Source: Streptomyces varsoviensis
GTDB lineage: Bacteria > Actinomycetota > Actinomycetes > Streptomycetales > Streptomycetaceae
Length of the DNA: 64,000 nucleotides
Direction of reading: 5' to 3'
NCBI RefSeq assembly: GCF_000718635.1
Contig: NZ_JOBF01000027.1
Span: 1 to 64,000 of the forward strand
Under the pieces are notes generated by a model. The model worked only from the letters and a program-made list of their open reading frames with translations, made no database searches and was not told the DNA's origin. This document shows, piece by piece, positions 15,645 through 24,411 of the stretch. The translations under genes and the position numbers were made by a program. Within the stretch, counting starts at the first letter, position 1. Each line of letters begins with the position of its first letter.

Positions 15645-16481
15645 TTACTTGCAGTTGAACCCGGCGTCGATGGGGAGCGTGATCCCCGTGACGTACCGCG
15701 CCTGCTCGGAGACGAGCCAGCAGACGGCCTCCGTCACGTCGGACGGCTGGAGCACGGGGCAGCTCGCCAGCGGAAAGAAGGCGCCGTAGAGCGCGCCGAG
15801 CTGGTCCAGGCTCTGCGGGTAGAGCTCGCCGAGGCTGGCGCTGAGCGGGCTGTCGACGACGTTCGGCGCGATGGTGTTGACCCGCACATGATGCGGGCCC
15901 AGTTCGAGGGCGAGGGATTTCGTGAGGCCCACCAGGGCGTGCTTGGCGGCCGTGTAGTGCGCCTGTTCCGGCATGCCGACGATGCCGGCGCCCGAGGTGA
16001 TGTTGACGATCGAGCCGCGGCGGGCGTCGACCATGCCGGGGATCACCTCGCGGCTGGCCAGGAAGGCGCCGGTGAGGTTGACGTCCACGACCTGCCGCCA
16101 CTGCTCCAGGGACATGTCGCGGACCGGCACCAGCGAGGTCACGCCCGCGTTGTTGACCAGGATGTCGACCGGCCCGAACTCCGCCCGGACCTTGGCGAAC
16201 GCCGCGCGTACCGCGTCCTCCTCGCGGATGTCGCAGGGGAGGGCCAGTACGCGATCGCCCGCGTCCGACAACTGCCGCTCGGCTTCGGCTATTTGGTCCG
16301 GCCCGCTCAGCGGATACGGGATGGCGGACATGTCGGCGCCGATGTCCAGCACCGCGACCGCCGCGCCCGCTCTCGCGAACGCCAGGGCGTGGGAGAGCCC
16401 TTGGCCGCGTGCGCCGCCTGTCACCACCGCTACGCGGTCGCGGAAGTCGTACCTCGCCGACTCCGCGCTGTTTCCATTCAT
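15645..16481 (-). CDS. Mycofactocin-coupled short-chain dehydrogenase (SDR), 1
   Basis: 278 residues. The Rossmann motif is TGGARGQGLSHA, NNAGV follows, and the catalytic residues are the Ser of NITSGAG and Tyr/Lys of YTAAK. After beta-strand 2 there is an insertion, IPYPLSGPDQIAEAERQL, which is the hallmark of mycofactocin-associated SDRs. In that family NAD is bound so tightly that an external carrier, mycofactocin, must reoxidise it. A complete mycofactocin cassette lies 7 kb upstream on the same strand. ATG 16479-16481 has AGGAACG upstream. It is the last clear gene of block B, after the DegT gene, so it should oxidise an alcohol on the pathway. Substrate unknown. Confidence 0.88.
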   Translation of the reverse strand: MNGNSAESARYDFRDRVAVVTGGARGQGLSHALAFARAGAAVAVLDIGADMSAIPYPLSGPDQIAEAERQLSDAGDRVLALPCDIREEDAVRAAFAKVRAEFGPVDILVNNAGVTSLVPVRDMSLEQWRQVVDVNLTGAFLASREVIPGMVDARRGSIVNITSGAGIVGMPEQAHYTAAKHALVGLTKSLALELGPHHVRVNTIAPNVVDSPLSASLGELYPQSLDQLGALYGAFFPLASCPVLQPSDVTEAVCWLVSEQARYVTGITLPIDAGFNCK

Positions 16482-16537
16482 GAGCGTTCCTGTTTCTTCA
16501 GGGGATGGACGGATGCAGATGGGTATGAGGAACGGGC

Positions 16538-17818
16538 TTACTGCGGAAGGGAGTTGGCGGCCCCCGCCGCTCGAAGCTCCTCGATGTGTCCGGCGACCTT
16601 GTGGACCGCCCGCACGTACGCGTCCACCAGCTCCACCGGCTCGTCCAGGAAGATCGGGAAAGCGATCTGCCGGTCCGCGTGCCACTCGGACCGCGGCAGG
16701 TCGCCGTCGTTGTAGAGCCGCTTCTCGTGCCAGGGCTGCCCCGGGTAGTAGCCGTCGTCGGCGGTGCGGAAGAACTCGGCCCGGTGCAGCAGCGGGTGGT
16801 AGCCGCGCGCGGCGACCTCAAGGCCCTCCGCCGCGAGGGCGGCGACGAAGGTGTCGATGCCGACCCCGGCCGCCTCCGGGTCGAAGGACGCCGTGTAGCC
16901 GCCCCACTGGCCCCGGTGTACGTACGGCCGGGTGACCGGCGGCGCGAGGAATGGGTTGCCGGACAGGCCCGAGGACAGCCGGGTCAGCCGCTCGTGGCGG
17001 GCGGCGATGAGGTCGTCGAGGCGGTGCAGCCGCCCCCTGGCCATCGCCACGGCCAGCGCGTGCATCCGGTAGTTGTGCCCGTAGCCCGTGGTGATGAAGG
17101 GGCGGTAGAAGTCGCTGGAGACCTCCGTGTCGGAGCGGCGGACGAAGTGCCCCAGCAGGTTGGCGCGCTCCATCACCTCCGGGTCGTCGGTGACGAGGGC
17201 GCCGCCCTGGCCGCCGCTGACCATCTTCGTCGAGCCGAGGCTGAACGCGGCCACGTGGCCGAGCGAGCCGACGCGGCGGTCCTTGTACGTGGCGCCGAAG
17301 GCCAGCGAGGCGTCCTCCACGACCTTCAGGCCGTGCTCCCGCGCGATGTCCAGGATGGCGTCCATCTCGACCGGGTGGCCGAACTGGTGCGTCACGACGA
17401 TCGCCCGCGTCTTGGGGGTGATGTGGCGGCGGATGTCCTCCGGGTCGATGTTGCCGGTATCGCTCTCGCAGTCGGCCAGTACGGGCACCGCGCGCAGCGA
17501 GAAGAGCGGCGAGACGGTCGCCAGGAAGGTGTACGTCGGCACGATCACCTCGTCACCGGGCTGGAGGCCGATGCCGAAGAACGCCGAATGGAGCGCGTTC
17601 GTACCGGAGTTGACCGCAACGCAGTGCCGACGGCCGAAGAACTCCGCGAGTTCGTCCTCGAACTCCCGCAGCTCTCCGTCCCGGCCGTAGTAGGAGGTCG
17701 TACCGCCCGCCTCCAGGTGGGCCGTGATGATTTCGCGGTCCTGGGGGCTGAAGGCGCACAGGTCGTTGTGCGGGTGGGCGGCGGTGACCTCGGGGGTACC
17801 GCCCAGCAGCGCGAGCAT
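16538..17818 (-). CDS. DegT/DnrJ/EryC1-family PLP aminotransferase
   Basis: 426 residues. Features of the family are TSYYGRDGELREFEDELAEF, NSGTNALHSAF, PTYTFLATVSP, HQFGHPVEM, EDASLAFGATY, and the PLP lysine in SLGSTKMVSGGQGG. These enzymes aminate keto groups on sugars, cyclitols or other small scaffolds, or in some cases use PLP for dehydration. A GAGGA lies upstream of ATG 17816-17818. It follows the ThrRS-like gene by 48 bases and precedes the mycofactocin-type SDR. A dehydrogenase making a ketone and a DegT enzyme aminating it form a common pair, which would fit here. No sugar-nucleotide genes are nearby, so a non-sugar substrate is plausible. Confidence 0.87.
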   Translation of the reverse strand: MLALLGGTPEVTAAHPHNDLCAFSPQDREIITAHLEAGGTTSYYGRDGELREFEDELAEFFGRRHCVAVNSGTNALHSAFFGIGLQPGDEVIVPTYTFLATVSPLFSLRAVPVLADCESDTGNIDPEDIRRHITPKTRAIVVTHQFGHPVEMDAILDIAREHGLKVVEDASLAFGATYKDRRVGSLGHVAAFSLGSTKMVSGGQGGALVTDDPEVMERANLLGHFVRRSDTEVSSDFYRPFITTGYGHNYRMHALAVAMARGRLHRLDDLIAARHERLTRLSSGLSGNPFLAPPVTRPYVHRGQWGGYTASFDPEAAGVGIDTFVAALAAEGLEVAARGYHPLLHRAEFFRTADDGYYPGQPWHEKRLYNDGDLPRSEWHADRQIAFPIFLDEPVELVDAYVRAVHKVAGHIEELRAAGAANSLPQ

Positions 17819-17866
17819 GGCAAGTCCTCACGGGTGGTTGTGGGATGACGGGGGAAACGGGGAGGT

Positions 17867-19159
17867 TCATGCGGCGGGCGTGGCGGCATCGGTGCGGACC
17901 GGGCCGCCGGGGCGCGGCGCGCCGAGCGCGGGGTCCGGGGCCCGGCCGACCCGCCGGACCATGGCGGACAGCTCGCCGTACGAGACGGGCGTCCGCCTTC
18001 CCGCGCGGTCCCGCACCCGGTAGCCGCCGGTACGGGCCTCGTCCGGCCCCACCGCGACCACCAGCGGCACGCCCTCCTCGCGGGCCCGGCCGCTCCGGGC
18101 GCCCAGCGGAACGCGCCGGTCGTCCACCGCGACCCGGGCCCCGTCCAGCCGCAGCGCGTCGGCCAGCGCCCGCGCGGCGCTCTCGTCGCCCTCGCGGACC
18201 GGCAGTACGGACAGGTGGACCGGTTTGAGCCAGTCCGGCAGGCCGGCGACGCCGTGGTGTTCGAGGAGGGCCGCGACGAACCGCTCCACCGAGCCGAGCA
18301 GGGTGCGGTGCAGGACGACGGGGACGGCCCGCCGCCCGTCGGCGCCCGTGTACTCCACGCCGCACATGCGCGGCAGGTGGTAGTCGACCTGGAGGTCGGG
18401 CAGCGGCCAGGACGTGCCCCACCGGTCCACGACGTCCACGCCCACCCGGGGGGCGTAGTACGTCGCGCCGCCCGGCGCCTCGCGGTGGTCGAGCCCCGCC
18501 TCCCGCAGCCCCTGGACGAGCTGGTCGGTGGCGCGCCGCCAGGTGTCGTCGCCGGGTACGGACCGCTCGTCGCGGGTCCCGAGGTACGGGCGCAGGTCCT
18601 CGAACCCGAAGGCCCGCAGCATCCGGCGCGTCAGGTCGAAGTACCGGGCGATCTCCGGCACCACGTCCTCGGGGCGGCAGAAGATGTGGCTGTCGTCCTG
18701 GCTGACGGTACGGGCGTAGCGGAGCCCCTTCAGCGCGCCGGCCGGGGTCTGCCGGTAGAGCGTGGAGATCTCGGCGAGGCGCACCGGAAGCTCCCGGTGG
18801 CCGCGGGTGCGGGTGCGGAACACCTGCATGTGGAGCGGGCAGTTGGCGCCCTTGGCCACATACGAGGAGCCCTCCACGTCGAACTCGGGGAACATCGTCT
18901 CGCGGTGGAAGTCGAGCTGGCGCGACTCTCCCCACAGGTCGGCCCGGCCGAGGTGCGGCGTCATCACCACCTCGTAGCCGTGGGCGTGGTGCGCCGCGCG
19001 CCAGAACTCCTCCAGCGCGTGCCGCAGCCGGGCGCCGCGCGGCGTCCAGGTCACCAGGCCGCGCCCCACCTCCGGGCTGATCATGAACAGGTCGTGGTCG
19101 CGCCCGAGTTCGCGGTGCGAGGGGTGTGAGCTTTCGGGCGGGGCGGTCGCGGACGTCAT
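17867..19159 (-). CDS. Threonyl-tRNA synthetase paralogue 1, catalytic core plus anticodon-binding domain only
   Basis: 430 residues, against roughly 640-660 for full bacterial ThrRS. It lacks the N-terminal TGS and editing domains. The class II core retains the zinc ligands: Cys in KGANCPLHM, His in DSHIFC, and His in VLHRTLLGSVERF. The motif 2 loop is unusual, GALKGLRYARTVSQDD, where family members usually have an HGL and RVRG-like stretch. A C-terminal anticodon-binding domain follows LPVREGDE. The start overlaps the carbamoyltransferase stop (ATGA). It may be a resistant ThrRS protecting the producer, or a repurposed threonine-activating enzyme. The changed loop and tight coupling to tailoring genes keep both options open. 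Confidence 0.85.
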   Translation of the reverse strand: MTSATAPPESSHPSHRELGRDHDLFMISPEVGRGLVTWTPRGARLRHALEEFWRAAHHAHGYEVVMTPHLGRADLWGESRQLDFHRETMFPEFDVEGSSYVAKGANCPLHMQVFRTRTRGHRELPVRLAEISTLYRQTPAGALKGLRYARTVSQDDSHIFCRPEDVVPEIARYFDLTRRMLRAFGFEDLRPYLGTRDERSVPGDDTWRRATDQLVQGLREAGLDHREAPGGATYYAPRVGVDVVDRWGTSWPLPDLQVDYHLPRMCGVEYTGADGRRAVPVVLHRTLLGSVERFVAALLEHHGVAGLPDWLKPVHLSVLPVREGDESAARALADALRLDGARVAVDDRRVPLGARSGRAREEGVPLVVAVGPDEARTGGYRVRDRAGRRTPVSYGELSAMVRRVGRAPDPALGAPRPGGPVRTDAATPAA

Positions 19160-21036
19160 CGAGCCCCCTCCTCCTGTGCGGCCTCCCGTGCGTCCTTCCG
19201 TACGGACTCCGGCGCGGCCTCCCGTACGTCCTTCCGTACGACCGTCCCGTCCAGCACCAACACATCCGCGGCGGAGCTGAAGAAGTGGCGGACCGCCTCG
19301 GCGACCGTGCGGACCAGCGGTTCGTTCTTGTCGTTGAATGAGGTGTTGAGCACCAGCGGCACGCCGGTGAGCCGGTGGAAGGCGCTGATCACCGCGTGGT
19401 ACTCGGGCAGCGCCGCGCGCCGCACCAACTGCGGCCGGGTGGTGTTGTCCGCCGTGTGCACCACCGCCGGGATGCGGGCGGCCCACTCCTCGCGCACCCG
19501 ATAGGCGACGACCATGTACGGCGCCTCCGTGTCCTCCTCGACGTCCTCCAGGACCGCCGGCGCCTCCTCCGCCAGCACCGACGGGCCGAAGGGCCGCCAC
19601 AGCTCGCGGTGTTTGACCACGTCGTTGACCAGTACCCGCATGTCCTCGCGGCGCGGGTCGGCGAGGATGCTGCGGCTGCCCAGCGCTCGCGGGCCGAACT
19701 CGGCGCGGCCCTGGTACCACATCACCACCCGCCCGTCGGCGAGATGCTGGGCGACCTCCCGCGCCACGTCGGCCGGACGCTCGTACGGGATCTTCATGGT
19801 GGTGAGGTACGCGCCGGGGTCGGTGTCCGCCGCCGGGCCCAGCGCCAGGTGCGGCAGCGGGTGCGCGGGGCTGTCGCCCAGCCGGGCCGCGACGTCGAGC
19901 GCCGCGCCCAGGGCGAGCCCGGTGTCCGCGCACGCCCCGGTCACGTACAGCCGCTCCACCTCGGGAAGCGTTCTGAGCACGAGGTTGAGCTTGCAGTTGA
20001 GGGCCACGCCGCCGGCGAAGCACAGCTCCAGCGGGCCCCGCTCGCGGGCCAGCCGCCGCACGTACCCGGTGACGGCCTCCTCCAGGAAGTGCTGGGCCGC
20101 CCAGGCGATGTTCTCGTGGTGCGGGGTGATGTCGTCGCCCGCGCGGCGCGGCGGCGCCTGGAAGACCTCGCTCAGCGTCCGCACCGCGAGCCCGGTGTCG
20201 AGCGAGAGCTGGTCGGTGAGGCACGGCAGGACGAGGGCGGAGACGTCGTACCCCTTCTCGTCCAGGTGGACCAGGGTGTCCAGGGCGCCGCTCGCCGCCG
20301 GGTCGGGACGCCCGTACGGGGCCAGGGCCATGGTCTTGCCCTCGCCCTCCCAGCCGCGGAAGCCCAGGTACTCGGTGACGGCGGCGTAGAAGTAGCCGAG
20401 GGAGTTCGGCAGGTCGGTGCGGTCGAACCGGTCCAGGGCGCCGCCGGGCCCCGCCGCCCAGGCGGAGCCGCACTCCAGCTCGCCCAGGCCGTCGAGGACC
20501 ACCGCGGTCGGGTTGCGGAACCCCGAGGGGTGGACGGCGCTCGCGGCGTGCGCCCGGTGGTGGCGGACGAAGCGGATCTCGGCCCGCAGCCCGGGCAGGT
20601 GCTCGGCGATGCGGCGGGCGGCGCGCTGTTCCGTCTCGAACAGCGAAGTGCGGTGCATCAGGTCGCCGAACCGGCGGGTGGCCGCCGCGAGCGCTTCGCG
20701 GGCGTGGGGGACGTCCACGTGCTCCGGGTCGGTGTCGGCGAGAGTGGTCAGTTCAGGGTGTGAGATAAGTCGTCGGGTCTCCAGCGGCAGGCGCTCCAGC
20801 CACGCGTCGCTGCTGTATCCGACGGCGACGGCGTCGAGGTCGGCGAGGGTCATGCCCGCCGCTTCGAGGCAGTACGCGACGGAGCGGGCGGGGAAGACGC
20901 CGGGCGCGGACTTCACACGGGTGAAGCGCTCCTCCTCCACCGCCGCCACCGGCCGCCCGTCCACCACGAGGCAGGCGGACGGGTCGTGGTAGTTGAAGCC
21001 GCCGAAGCCCGGATTGATGCCGAGGACGGCGCTCAT
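19156..21036 (-). CDS. NodU/CmcH/TobZ-family carbamoyltransferase
   Basis: 626 residues, normal for the family. The N-terminal Kae1-like domain has LGINPGFGG and the conserved RHHRAHAASA, whose histidines bind metal and carbamoyl-adenylate, and FAGGVALNCKLN further on. The C-terminal YrdC-like half has MWYQGRAEFGPRALGSRSIL and LNTSFND. These enzymes make carbamoyl-AMP from carbamoyl phosphate and ATP, then transfer the carbamoyl group to a hydroxyl or sometimes an amine. The start overlaps the stop of the upstream methyltransferase (ATGA), and its stop overlaps the ThrRS-like start, so the three are translationally coupled. The product therefore probably carries a carbamate or ureido group. 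Near the C-terminus is a short Arg-Lys-Asp repeat. Confidence 0.9.
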   Translation of the reverse strand: MSAVLGINPGFGGFNYHDPSACLVVDGRPVAAVEEERFTRVKSAPGVFPARSVAYCLEAAGMTLADLDAVAVGYSSDAWLERLPLETRRLISHPELTTLADTDPEHVDVPHAREALAAATRRFGDLMHRTSLFETEQRAARRIAEHLPGLRAEIRFVRHHRAHAASAVHPSGFRNPTAVVLDGLGELECGSAWAAGPGGALDRFDRTDLPNSLGYFYAAVTEYLGFRGWEGEGKTMALAPYGRPDPAASGALDTLVHLDEKGYDVSALVLPCLTDQLSLDTGLAVRTLSEVFQAPPRRAGDDITPHHENIAWAAQHFLEEAVTGYVRRLARERGPLELCFAGGVALNCKLNLVLRTLPEVERLYVTGACADTGLALGAALDVAARLGDSPAHPLPHLALGPAADTDPGAYLTTMKIPYERPADVAREVAQHLADGRVVMWYQGRAEFGPRALGSRSILADPRREDMRVLVNDVVKHRELWRPFGPSVLAEEAPAVLEDVEEDTEAPYMVVAYRVREEWAARIPAVVHTADNTTRPQLVRRAALPEYHAVISAFHRLTGVPLVLNTSFNDKNEPLVRTVAEAVRHFFSSAADVLVLDGTVVRKDVREAAPESVRKDAREAAQEEGAR

Positions 21037-21929
21037 GCGGTCCGCTCCCGCGAGGCGACCGAGAAGAGGTTGTTGCCGCGGCCCACGGCGGCGGGCTCGG
21101 CCATCGTCCGCTGCTCCAGCGCGATCAGCCGCTCGACCTGGGCGCGGTCCGACAGCAGCCGCTCCAGCCGGTCCGTCGAGCCGTGCAACTGCGTCTCCTG
21201 GTAGCCGGGGTACAGCAGGCTGGGGAACCCGGTCAGCACATCGATGCCCAGCCCGGCGGCCCGGTGGAGTTCCGTCAGCCCGTCGGGGGTGAACAGGTGC
21301 ATGTCCGGCATGGTGTCGGTGAAGCCGCCGCGCCCGGCGAGGCAGCGCTCCGCCTCGGCGACGTTCCCCAGCGACAGATTGAAGAAGGCGGCGTGCCACC
21401 GGCTGGGCACGAAGGAGACGAGCAGGCCGCGCGGGGTCAGCAGCCCGGCGAGGGAGGCGATCACCTCGCCGGGGTCGGCGACGAACCCCAGCACGTTGTG
21501 GAAGTTGAAGATCAGGTCGAAGCGCTCGCCCGCCAGCTCCGTCCCCACGTCGGCCAGGTCGCCGTTGCGTACGCGCAGCCGCTCCGGGTAGCCGTGCGCG
21601 TCGGCCTTGCGCCGCGCGTGGTCGGACATCTCGGGCGTCAGGTCGTACAGCAGGCCGCTGCTGTCCGGGCGGTTCGTGGCGAAGCGATGGGTCCAGCGGC
21701 CCGTGCCGCCGCCGGCGTCCAGGAACCGGAAGCCCTCGGGGAGGCGGGGGAGCACGTAGTTCTCCAGCGCCCACCAGAGCAGTTCGTCGGAGAGCATCCA
21801 GTACGGCTGCGCGTCCACGTCGTCATAGGCGTCGGCCTTGCCCTGGAAGTAGGTGCGTATCTCGGGGAGGGAGGCGCCGGTCGTGGGTGTGGCCTGCGCG
21901 AGGGTCGTGCCGGGCGATGAATCCGCCAT
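21033..21929 (-). CDS. Class I SAM-dependent methyltransferase
   Basis: 298 residues. Motif I is FLDAGGGTGRWTHRFA near residue 70, with FDLIFNFHNVLGF as the post-II region and GLLTPRGLLVSF after it. The fold matches small-molecule methyltransferases acting on O or N. The ATG at 21927-21929 is preceded by AGAAGG. It is separated by about 130 bases from the upstream MccF-like gene and overlaps the carbamoyltransferase start downstream. Substrate unknown; position suggests a tailoring step on the cluster product. Confidence 0.83.
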   Translation of the reverse strand: MADSSPGTTLAQATPTTGASLPEIRTYFQGKADAYDDVDAQPYWMLSDELLWWALENYVLPRLPEGFRFLDAGGGTGRWTHRFATNRPDSSGLLYDLTPEMSDHARRKADAHGYPERLRVRNGDLADVGTELAGERFDLIFNFHNVLGFVADPGEVIASLAGLLTPRGLLVSFVPSRWHAAFFNLSLGNVAEAERCLAGRGGFTDTMPDMHLFTPDGLTELHRAAGLGIDVLTGFPSLLYPGYQETQLHGSTDRLERLLSDRAQVERLIALEQRTMAEPAAVGRGNNLFSVASRERTA

Positions 21930-22061
21930 GATCCAGCCTTCTTTCCAGGTCGGGTCGGGGTGAGGTGGGGTACGCCGCGGTGGCGTCCTCGGGAGGGGGC
22001 GAGCCGGGGGCAGGGCGCCGCGACGGCGTCGAACGGAACGGGGTGGGAGTCGTGTCGGGGG

Positions 22062-23075
22062 TCAGGGCGCCACGGCGGCGTCGAGGAGGGTGAGGTCGCG
22101 GCCGTCGACGGCGCAGGCGACGCCGATCGGCAGGGTGGCCACGGGGTCGGTGTGCCCGCACTCGAACTCGGCGAGCACCGGGTAGCCGAAGCCGGCGACG
22201 GCGTCGAGCACGACCGCGTGCAGCCGTTCCCGGTCGGCGGGGCCGAGCCGGGGCGGCCGGCCCACCACGAGCGCCGCCAGTTCGTCGAGGCAGCCCGCGT
22301 TCCGCAGGTGGGTCAGGTCGCGGTCCGCGTCGGCGGGGGAGTAGTCGGGCGGGGTCTCGATCACCAGCACATGGCCGGCGTACGGCGGCTGCCACGGCGT
22401 GCCGAGGAGCTGCCGGGCGCTGGGCAGGCAGGCCGCCAGGAGCGGGCCGCTGCCGGAACCCGGCCGCAGCGCCACACGGTCCGGCGCGGGCCGGCGGTGA
22501 CGGGAGCGCGGCCGCCCGGTGGCGCCCCAGTCGCCGAACTCGTCGACTACGTAAGGGCACTTGGGTACGGGCCCGGCCGGACGTGCCTCCATCGCCACCG
22601 TCCGGAAGTGCTCCACGGTGTACTCGTCCGGGTCCGGCCACTCGCCGAACTGGCTGAGCACGGCGGGGCCGTAGAAGGTGGTCGCGCCGGTGGTCGCGTA
22701 GATGGCGTGGTGCAGCACCGTGGCGTCCGAGTAGCCGCAGAACACCTTGGGGCGGGCGGCGATGGCGTCCCAGTCCAGGAGGGGGAGCAGTTGGGCGGCG
22801 TGGTCGCCGCCGATGGCGCACAGGATTCCGCCGATCGTCTCGTCCCGGAACGCCTGGTTGAGGTCGTCGGCCCGCTCCCGGGCGCCGGCGGAGCGCCAGT
22901 CGTGGGTGGAGTGGGCGTGCGGGGTGGGCAGGCCGGTCAGTTTCAGCTGCCCGGCGAGGGCGTCGAGGGCGCGGTCGAACCGGTCCGGGAAGAGCCCGGC
23001 GCCGCCCCAGGAGGGGCTGATGACGGCGACGTGATCGCCGGCGCGCAGGGCTGGGGGCACGTGCTTCTCCCGCAT
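22062..23075 (-). CDS. MccF-like serine peptidase (LD-carboxypeptidase family S66)
   Basis: 337 residues. The S66 pattern is visible: AGDHVAVISPSWGG, then GGILCAIGGDHAAQLLPLLD, KVFCGYSDATVLHHAIYA with the nucleophile in the GYSD turn, and late ECGHTDPVATLPIG with the His of the triad. MccF relatives inactivate microcin C-type aminoacyl nucleotides by cleaving the aminoacyl bond, while LdcA relatives trim murein peptides. Beside synthetase-like genes the self-immunity role is attractive. It could equally release a masking group during export. A strong GGGAGG precedes ATG 23073-23075, and a good promoter lies directly upstream. Confidence 0.85.
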   Translation of the reverse strand: MREKHVPPALRAGDHVAVISPSWGGAGLFPDRFDRALDALAGQLKLTGLPTPHAHSTHDWRSAGARERADDLNQAFRDETIGGILCAIGGDHAAQLLPLLDWDAIAARPKVFCGYSDATVLHHAIYATTGATTFYGPAVLSQFGEWPDPDEYTVEHFRTVAMEARPAGPVPKCPYVVDEFGDWGATGRPRSRHRRPAPDRVALRPGSGSGPLLAACLPSARQLLGTPWQPPYAGHVLVIETPPDYSPADADRDLTHLRNAGCLDELAALVVGRPPRLGPADRERLHAVVLDAVAGFGYPVLAEFECGHTDPVATLPIGVACAVDGRDLTLLDAAVAP

Positions 23076-23119
23076 GGTCCCTCCCGGTTCGGAGCGCCGC
23101 TTCACTTCTAATGACTCAT

Positions 23120-23152
23120 ACATTATTTATACCTGTCATGGTGAGTCAATAA
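23120..23152 (-). promoter_or_regulatory. Promoter ahead of the MccF-like gene, with a TTATTGAC box
   Basis: On the minus strand TTGACT (23149-23144) is followed after 18 bases by TAATGT (23125-23120), inside a markedly A/T-rich stretch. TTATTGACT precedes it and resembles boxes found before the AsnRS-like, LuxR-type and XRE-TPR genes. It overlaps the 3' end region of mftD, so block B probably has this internal promoter. Confidence 0.6.
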
Positions 23153-23154
23153 GA

Positions 23155-24396
23155 CTAGTCATTAACTTCTGCGAGGATGCGGGGAGTTGCCGTCTCCCTG
23201 GCCACTGCCGCGGGCTCGGTTTCGGCAACGCCCAGGGCCCGCTCGAATCCCGGCGGAATGACGACGTCGCTCCGGTCGAGTTCATGGACCGAGGAGCGCC
23301 CGATGCCGCGGAGCGTCGAGTCGATGCCGCCGCGCAGGATGTCCAGCACGTTCTCCACCCCGGCCTGGCCGTTCGCCGCCAGCCCCCACAGGTAGGCGCG
23401 GCCGATCATGACCGCGCGGGCCCCGAGCGCCAGCGCCTTGACCACGTCGCCGCCCCTGCGCACGCCGCCGTCGAGCAGGACCTCCACCTGGTCGCCGACC
23501 GCCTCCGCGATCGAGGGCAGCGCACGGATCGTGGCCGGCGCCCCGTCGACGTTGTTGCCACCGTGGTTCGACACCGAGATCGCGCTCACCCCCGCGTCCA
23601 CGGCGCGCTTCGCCTCGTCCACCCGCAGCACGCCCTTCAGCAGGAACGGGCCGTCCCACCGCTCCCGCAGCCAGCGCACGTCCTCCCAGGTCGGCGGGGG
23701 CGTCGCCAGCCACTGCCCGTACGCGCCGAAGAACGTGGGCGCCGGAGCGCCCGCCTCGGCCATGTTGGGCACGGTGAGGTCGGGCAGCCGGCCCGTACGC
23801 GCGTACGCCAGCAGCCACCGGGGCCGGGTGACGCTCCCCGGCGCGAGGCGCAGCGCCTCGGCGACGGTCAGGCGCTGCGGGATGCGCGGACTGCCCCAGT
23901 CGCGGCCGTGCGAGAACGACCAGTCGAGGGTGACGATCAGGCCCACCGCGCCCGCCCGGCGGGCCCGTTCGATCCGCCGCAGCATGTCGTCGCGGCCGCC
24001 GAGCCAGTACATCTGGAAGAACGTCCGCGGGTTGGCCGCCACCACCTCCTCGACCGGTTTGGTGGCGAACGAACTCAGGCCGACGGCGACGCCGCGCGCC
24101 GCCGCCGCGCGGGCGACGGCCACCTCGCCGTCGGGATGCACCGCCTGGACGCCGGTCGGCGAGATGATCACCGGGAGGGACATCCGCTGCCCCAGTACCC
24201 GCGTCTCCAGCTCGCGCTTGTCGCTCTGCCCCGCCGTACGCGGGGCGAAGCCCAATTCGTCGAAGGCCGCGCGATTGTCCCGCAGCGTATTGCCTCGTTC
24301 CGAGCCCGCTACCAGTGCGCCGTAGACGAACGAGGGGAGGCGTTTCCTCGCCCGGCGCTGCGCCTCCGCGACGCTTTCGAACCATCCATTGGACAT
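23155..24396 (-). CDS. mftD: MftD, FMN-dependent pre-mycofactocin synthase
   Basis: 413 residues of the FMN-dependent alpha-hydroxy-acid oxidase family: SLPVIISPTGVQAVHPDGEV, FQMYWLGGRDDML, LLKGVLRVDEAKRAVDAG, the active-site stretch VSNHGGNNVDG, and LLDGGVRRGGDVVKALALGA for FMN phosphate. In mycofactocin biosynthesis MftD oxidatively deaminates the C-terminal Val-Tyr-derived lactam to give the redox-active ketone. Identification rests on the neighbouring mftA, B, C, E and F. ATG 24396 is preferred over a TTG 12 bases upstream. In this locus mftD is the last gene of the cassette, not in the more usual place after mftC. Confidence 0.9.
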   Translation of the reverse strand: MSNGWFESVAEAQRRARKRLPSFVYGALVAGSERGNTLRDNRAAFDELGFAPRTAGQSDKRELETRVLGQRMSLPVIISPTGVQAVHPDGEVAVARAAAARGVAVGLSSFATKPVEEVVAANPRTFFQMYWLGGRDDMLRRIERARRAGAVGLIVTLDWSFSHGRDWGSPRIPQRLTVAEALRLAPGSVTRPRWLLAYARTGRLPDLTVPNMAEAGAPAPTFFGAYGQWLATPPPTWEDVRWLRERWDGPFLLKGVLRVDEAKRAVDAGVSAISVSNHGGNNVDGAPATIRALPSIAEAVGDQVEVLLDGGVRRGGDVVKALALGARAVMIGRAYLWGLAANGQAGVENVLDILRGGIDSTLRGIGRSSVHELDRSDVVIPPGFERALGVAETEPAAVARETATPRILAEVND

Positions 24397-24411
24397 TGCT
24401 CGAATCAACCC

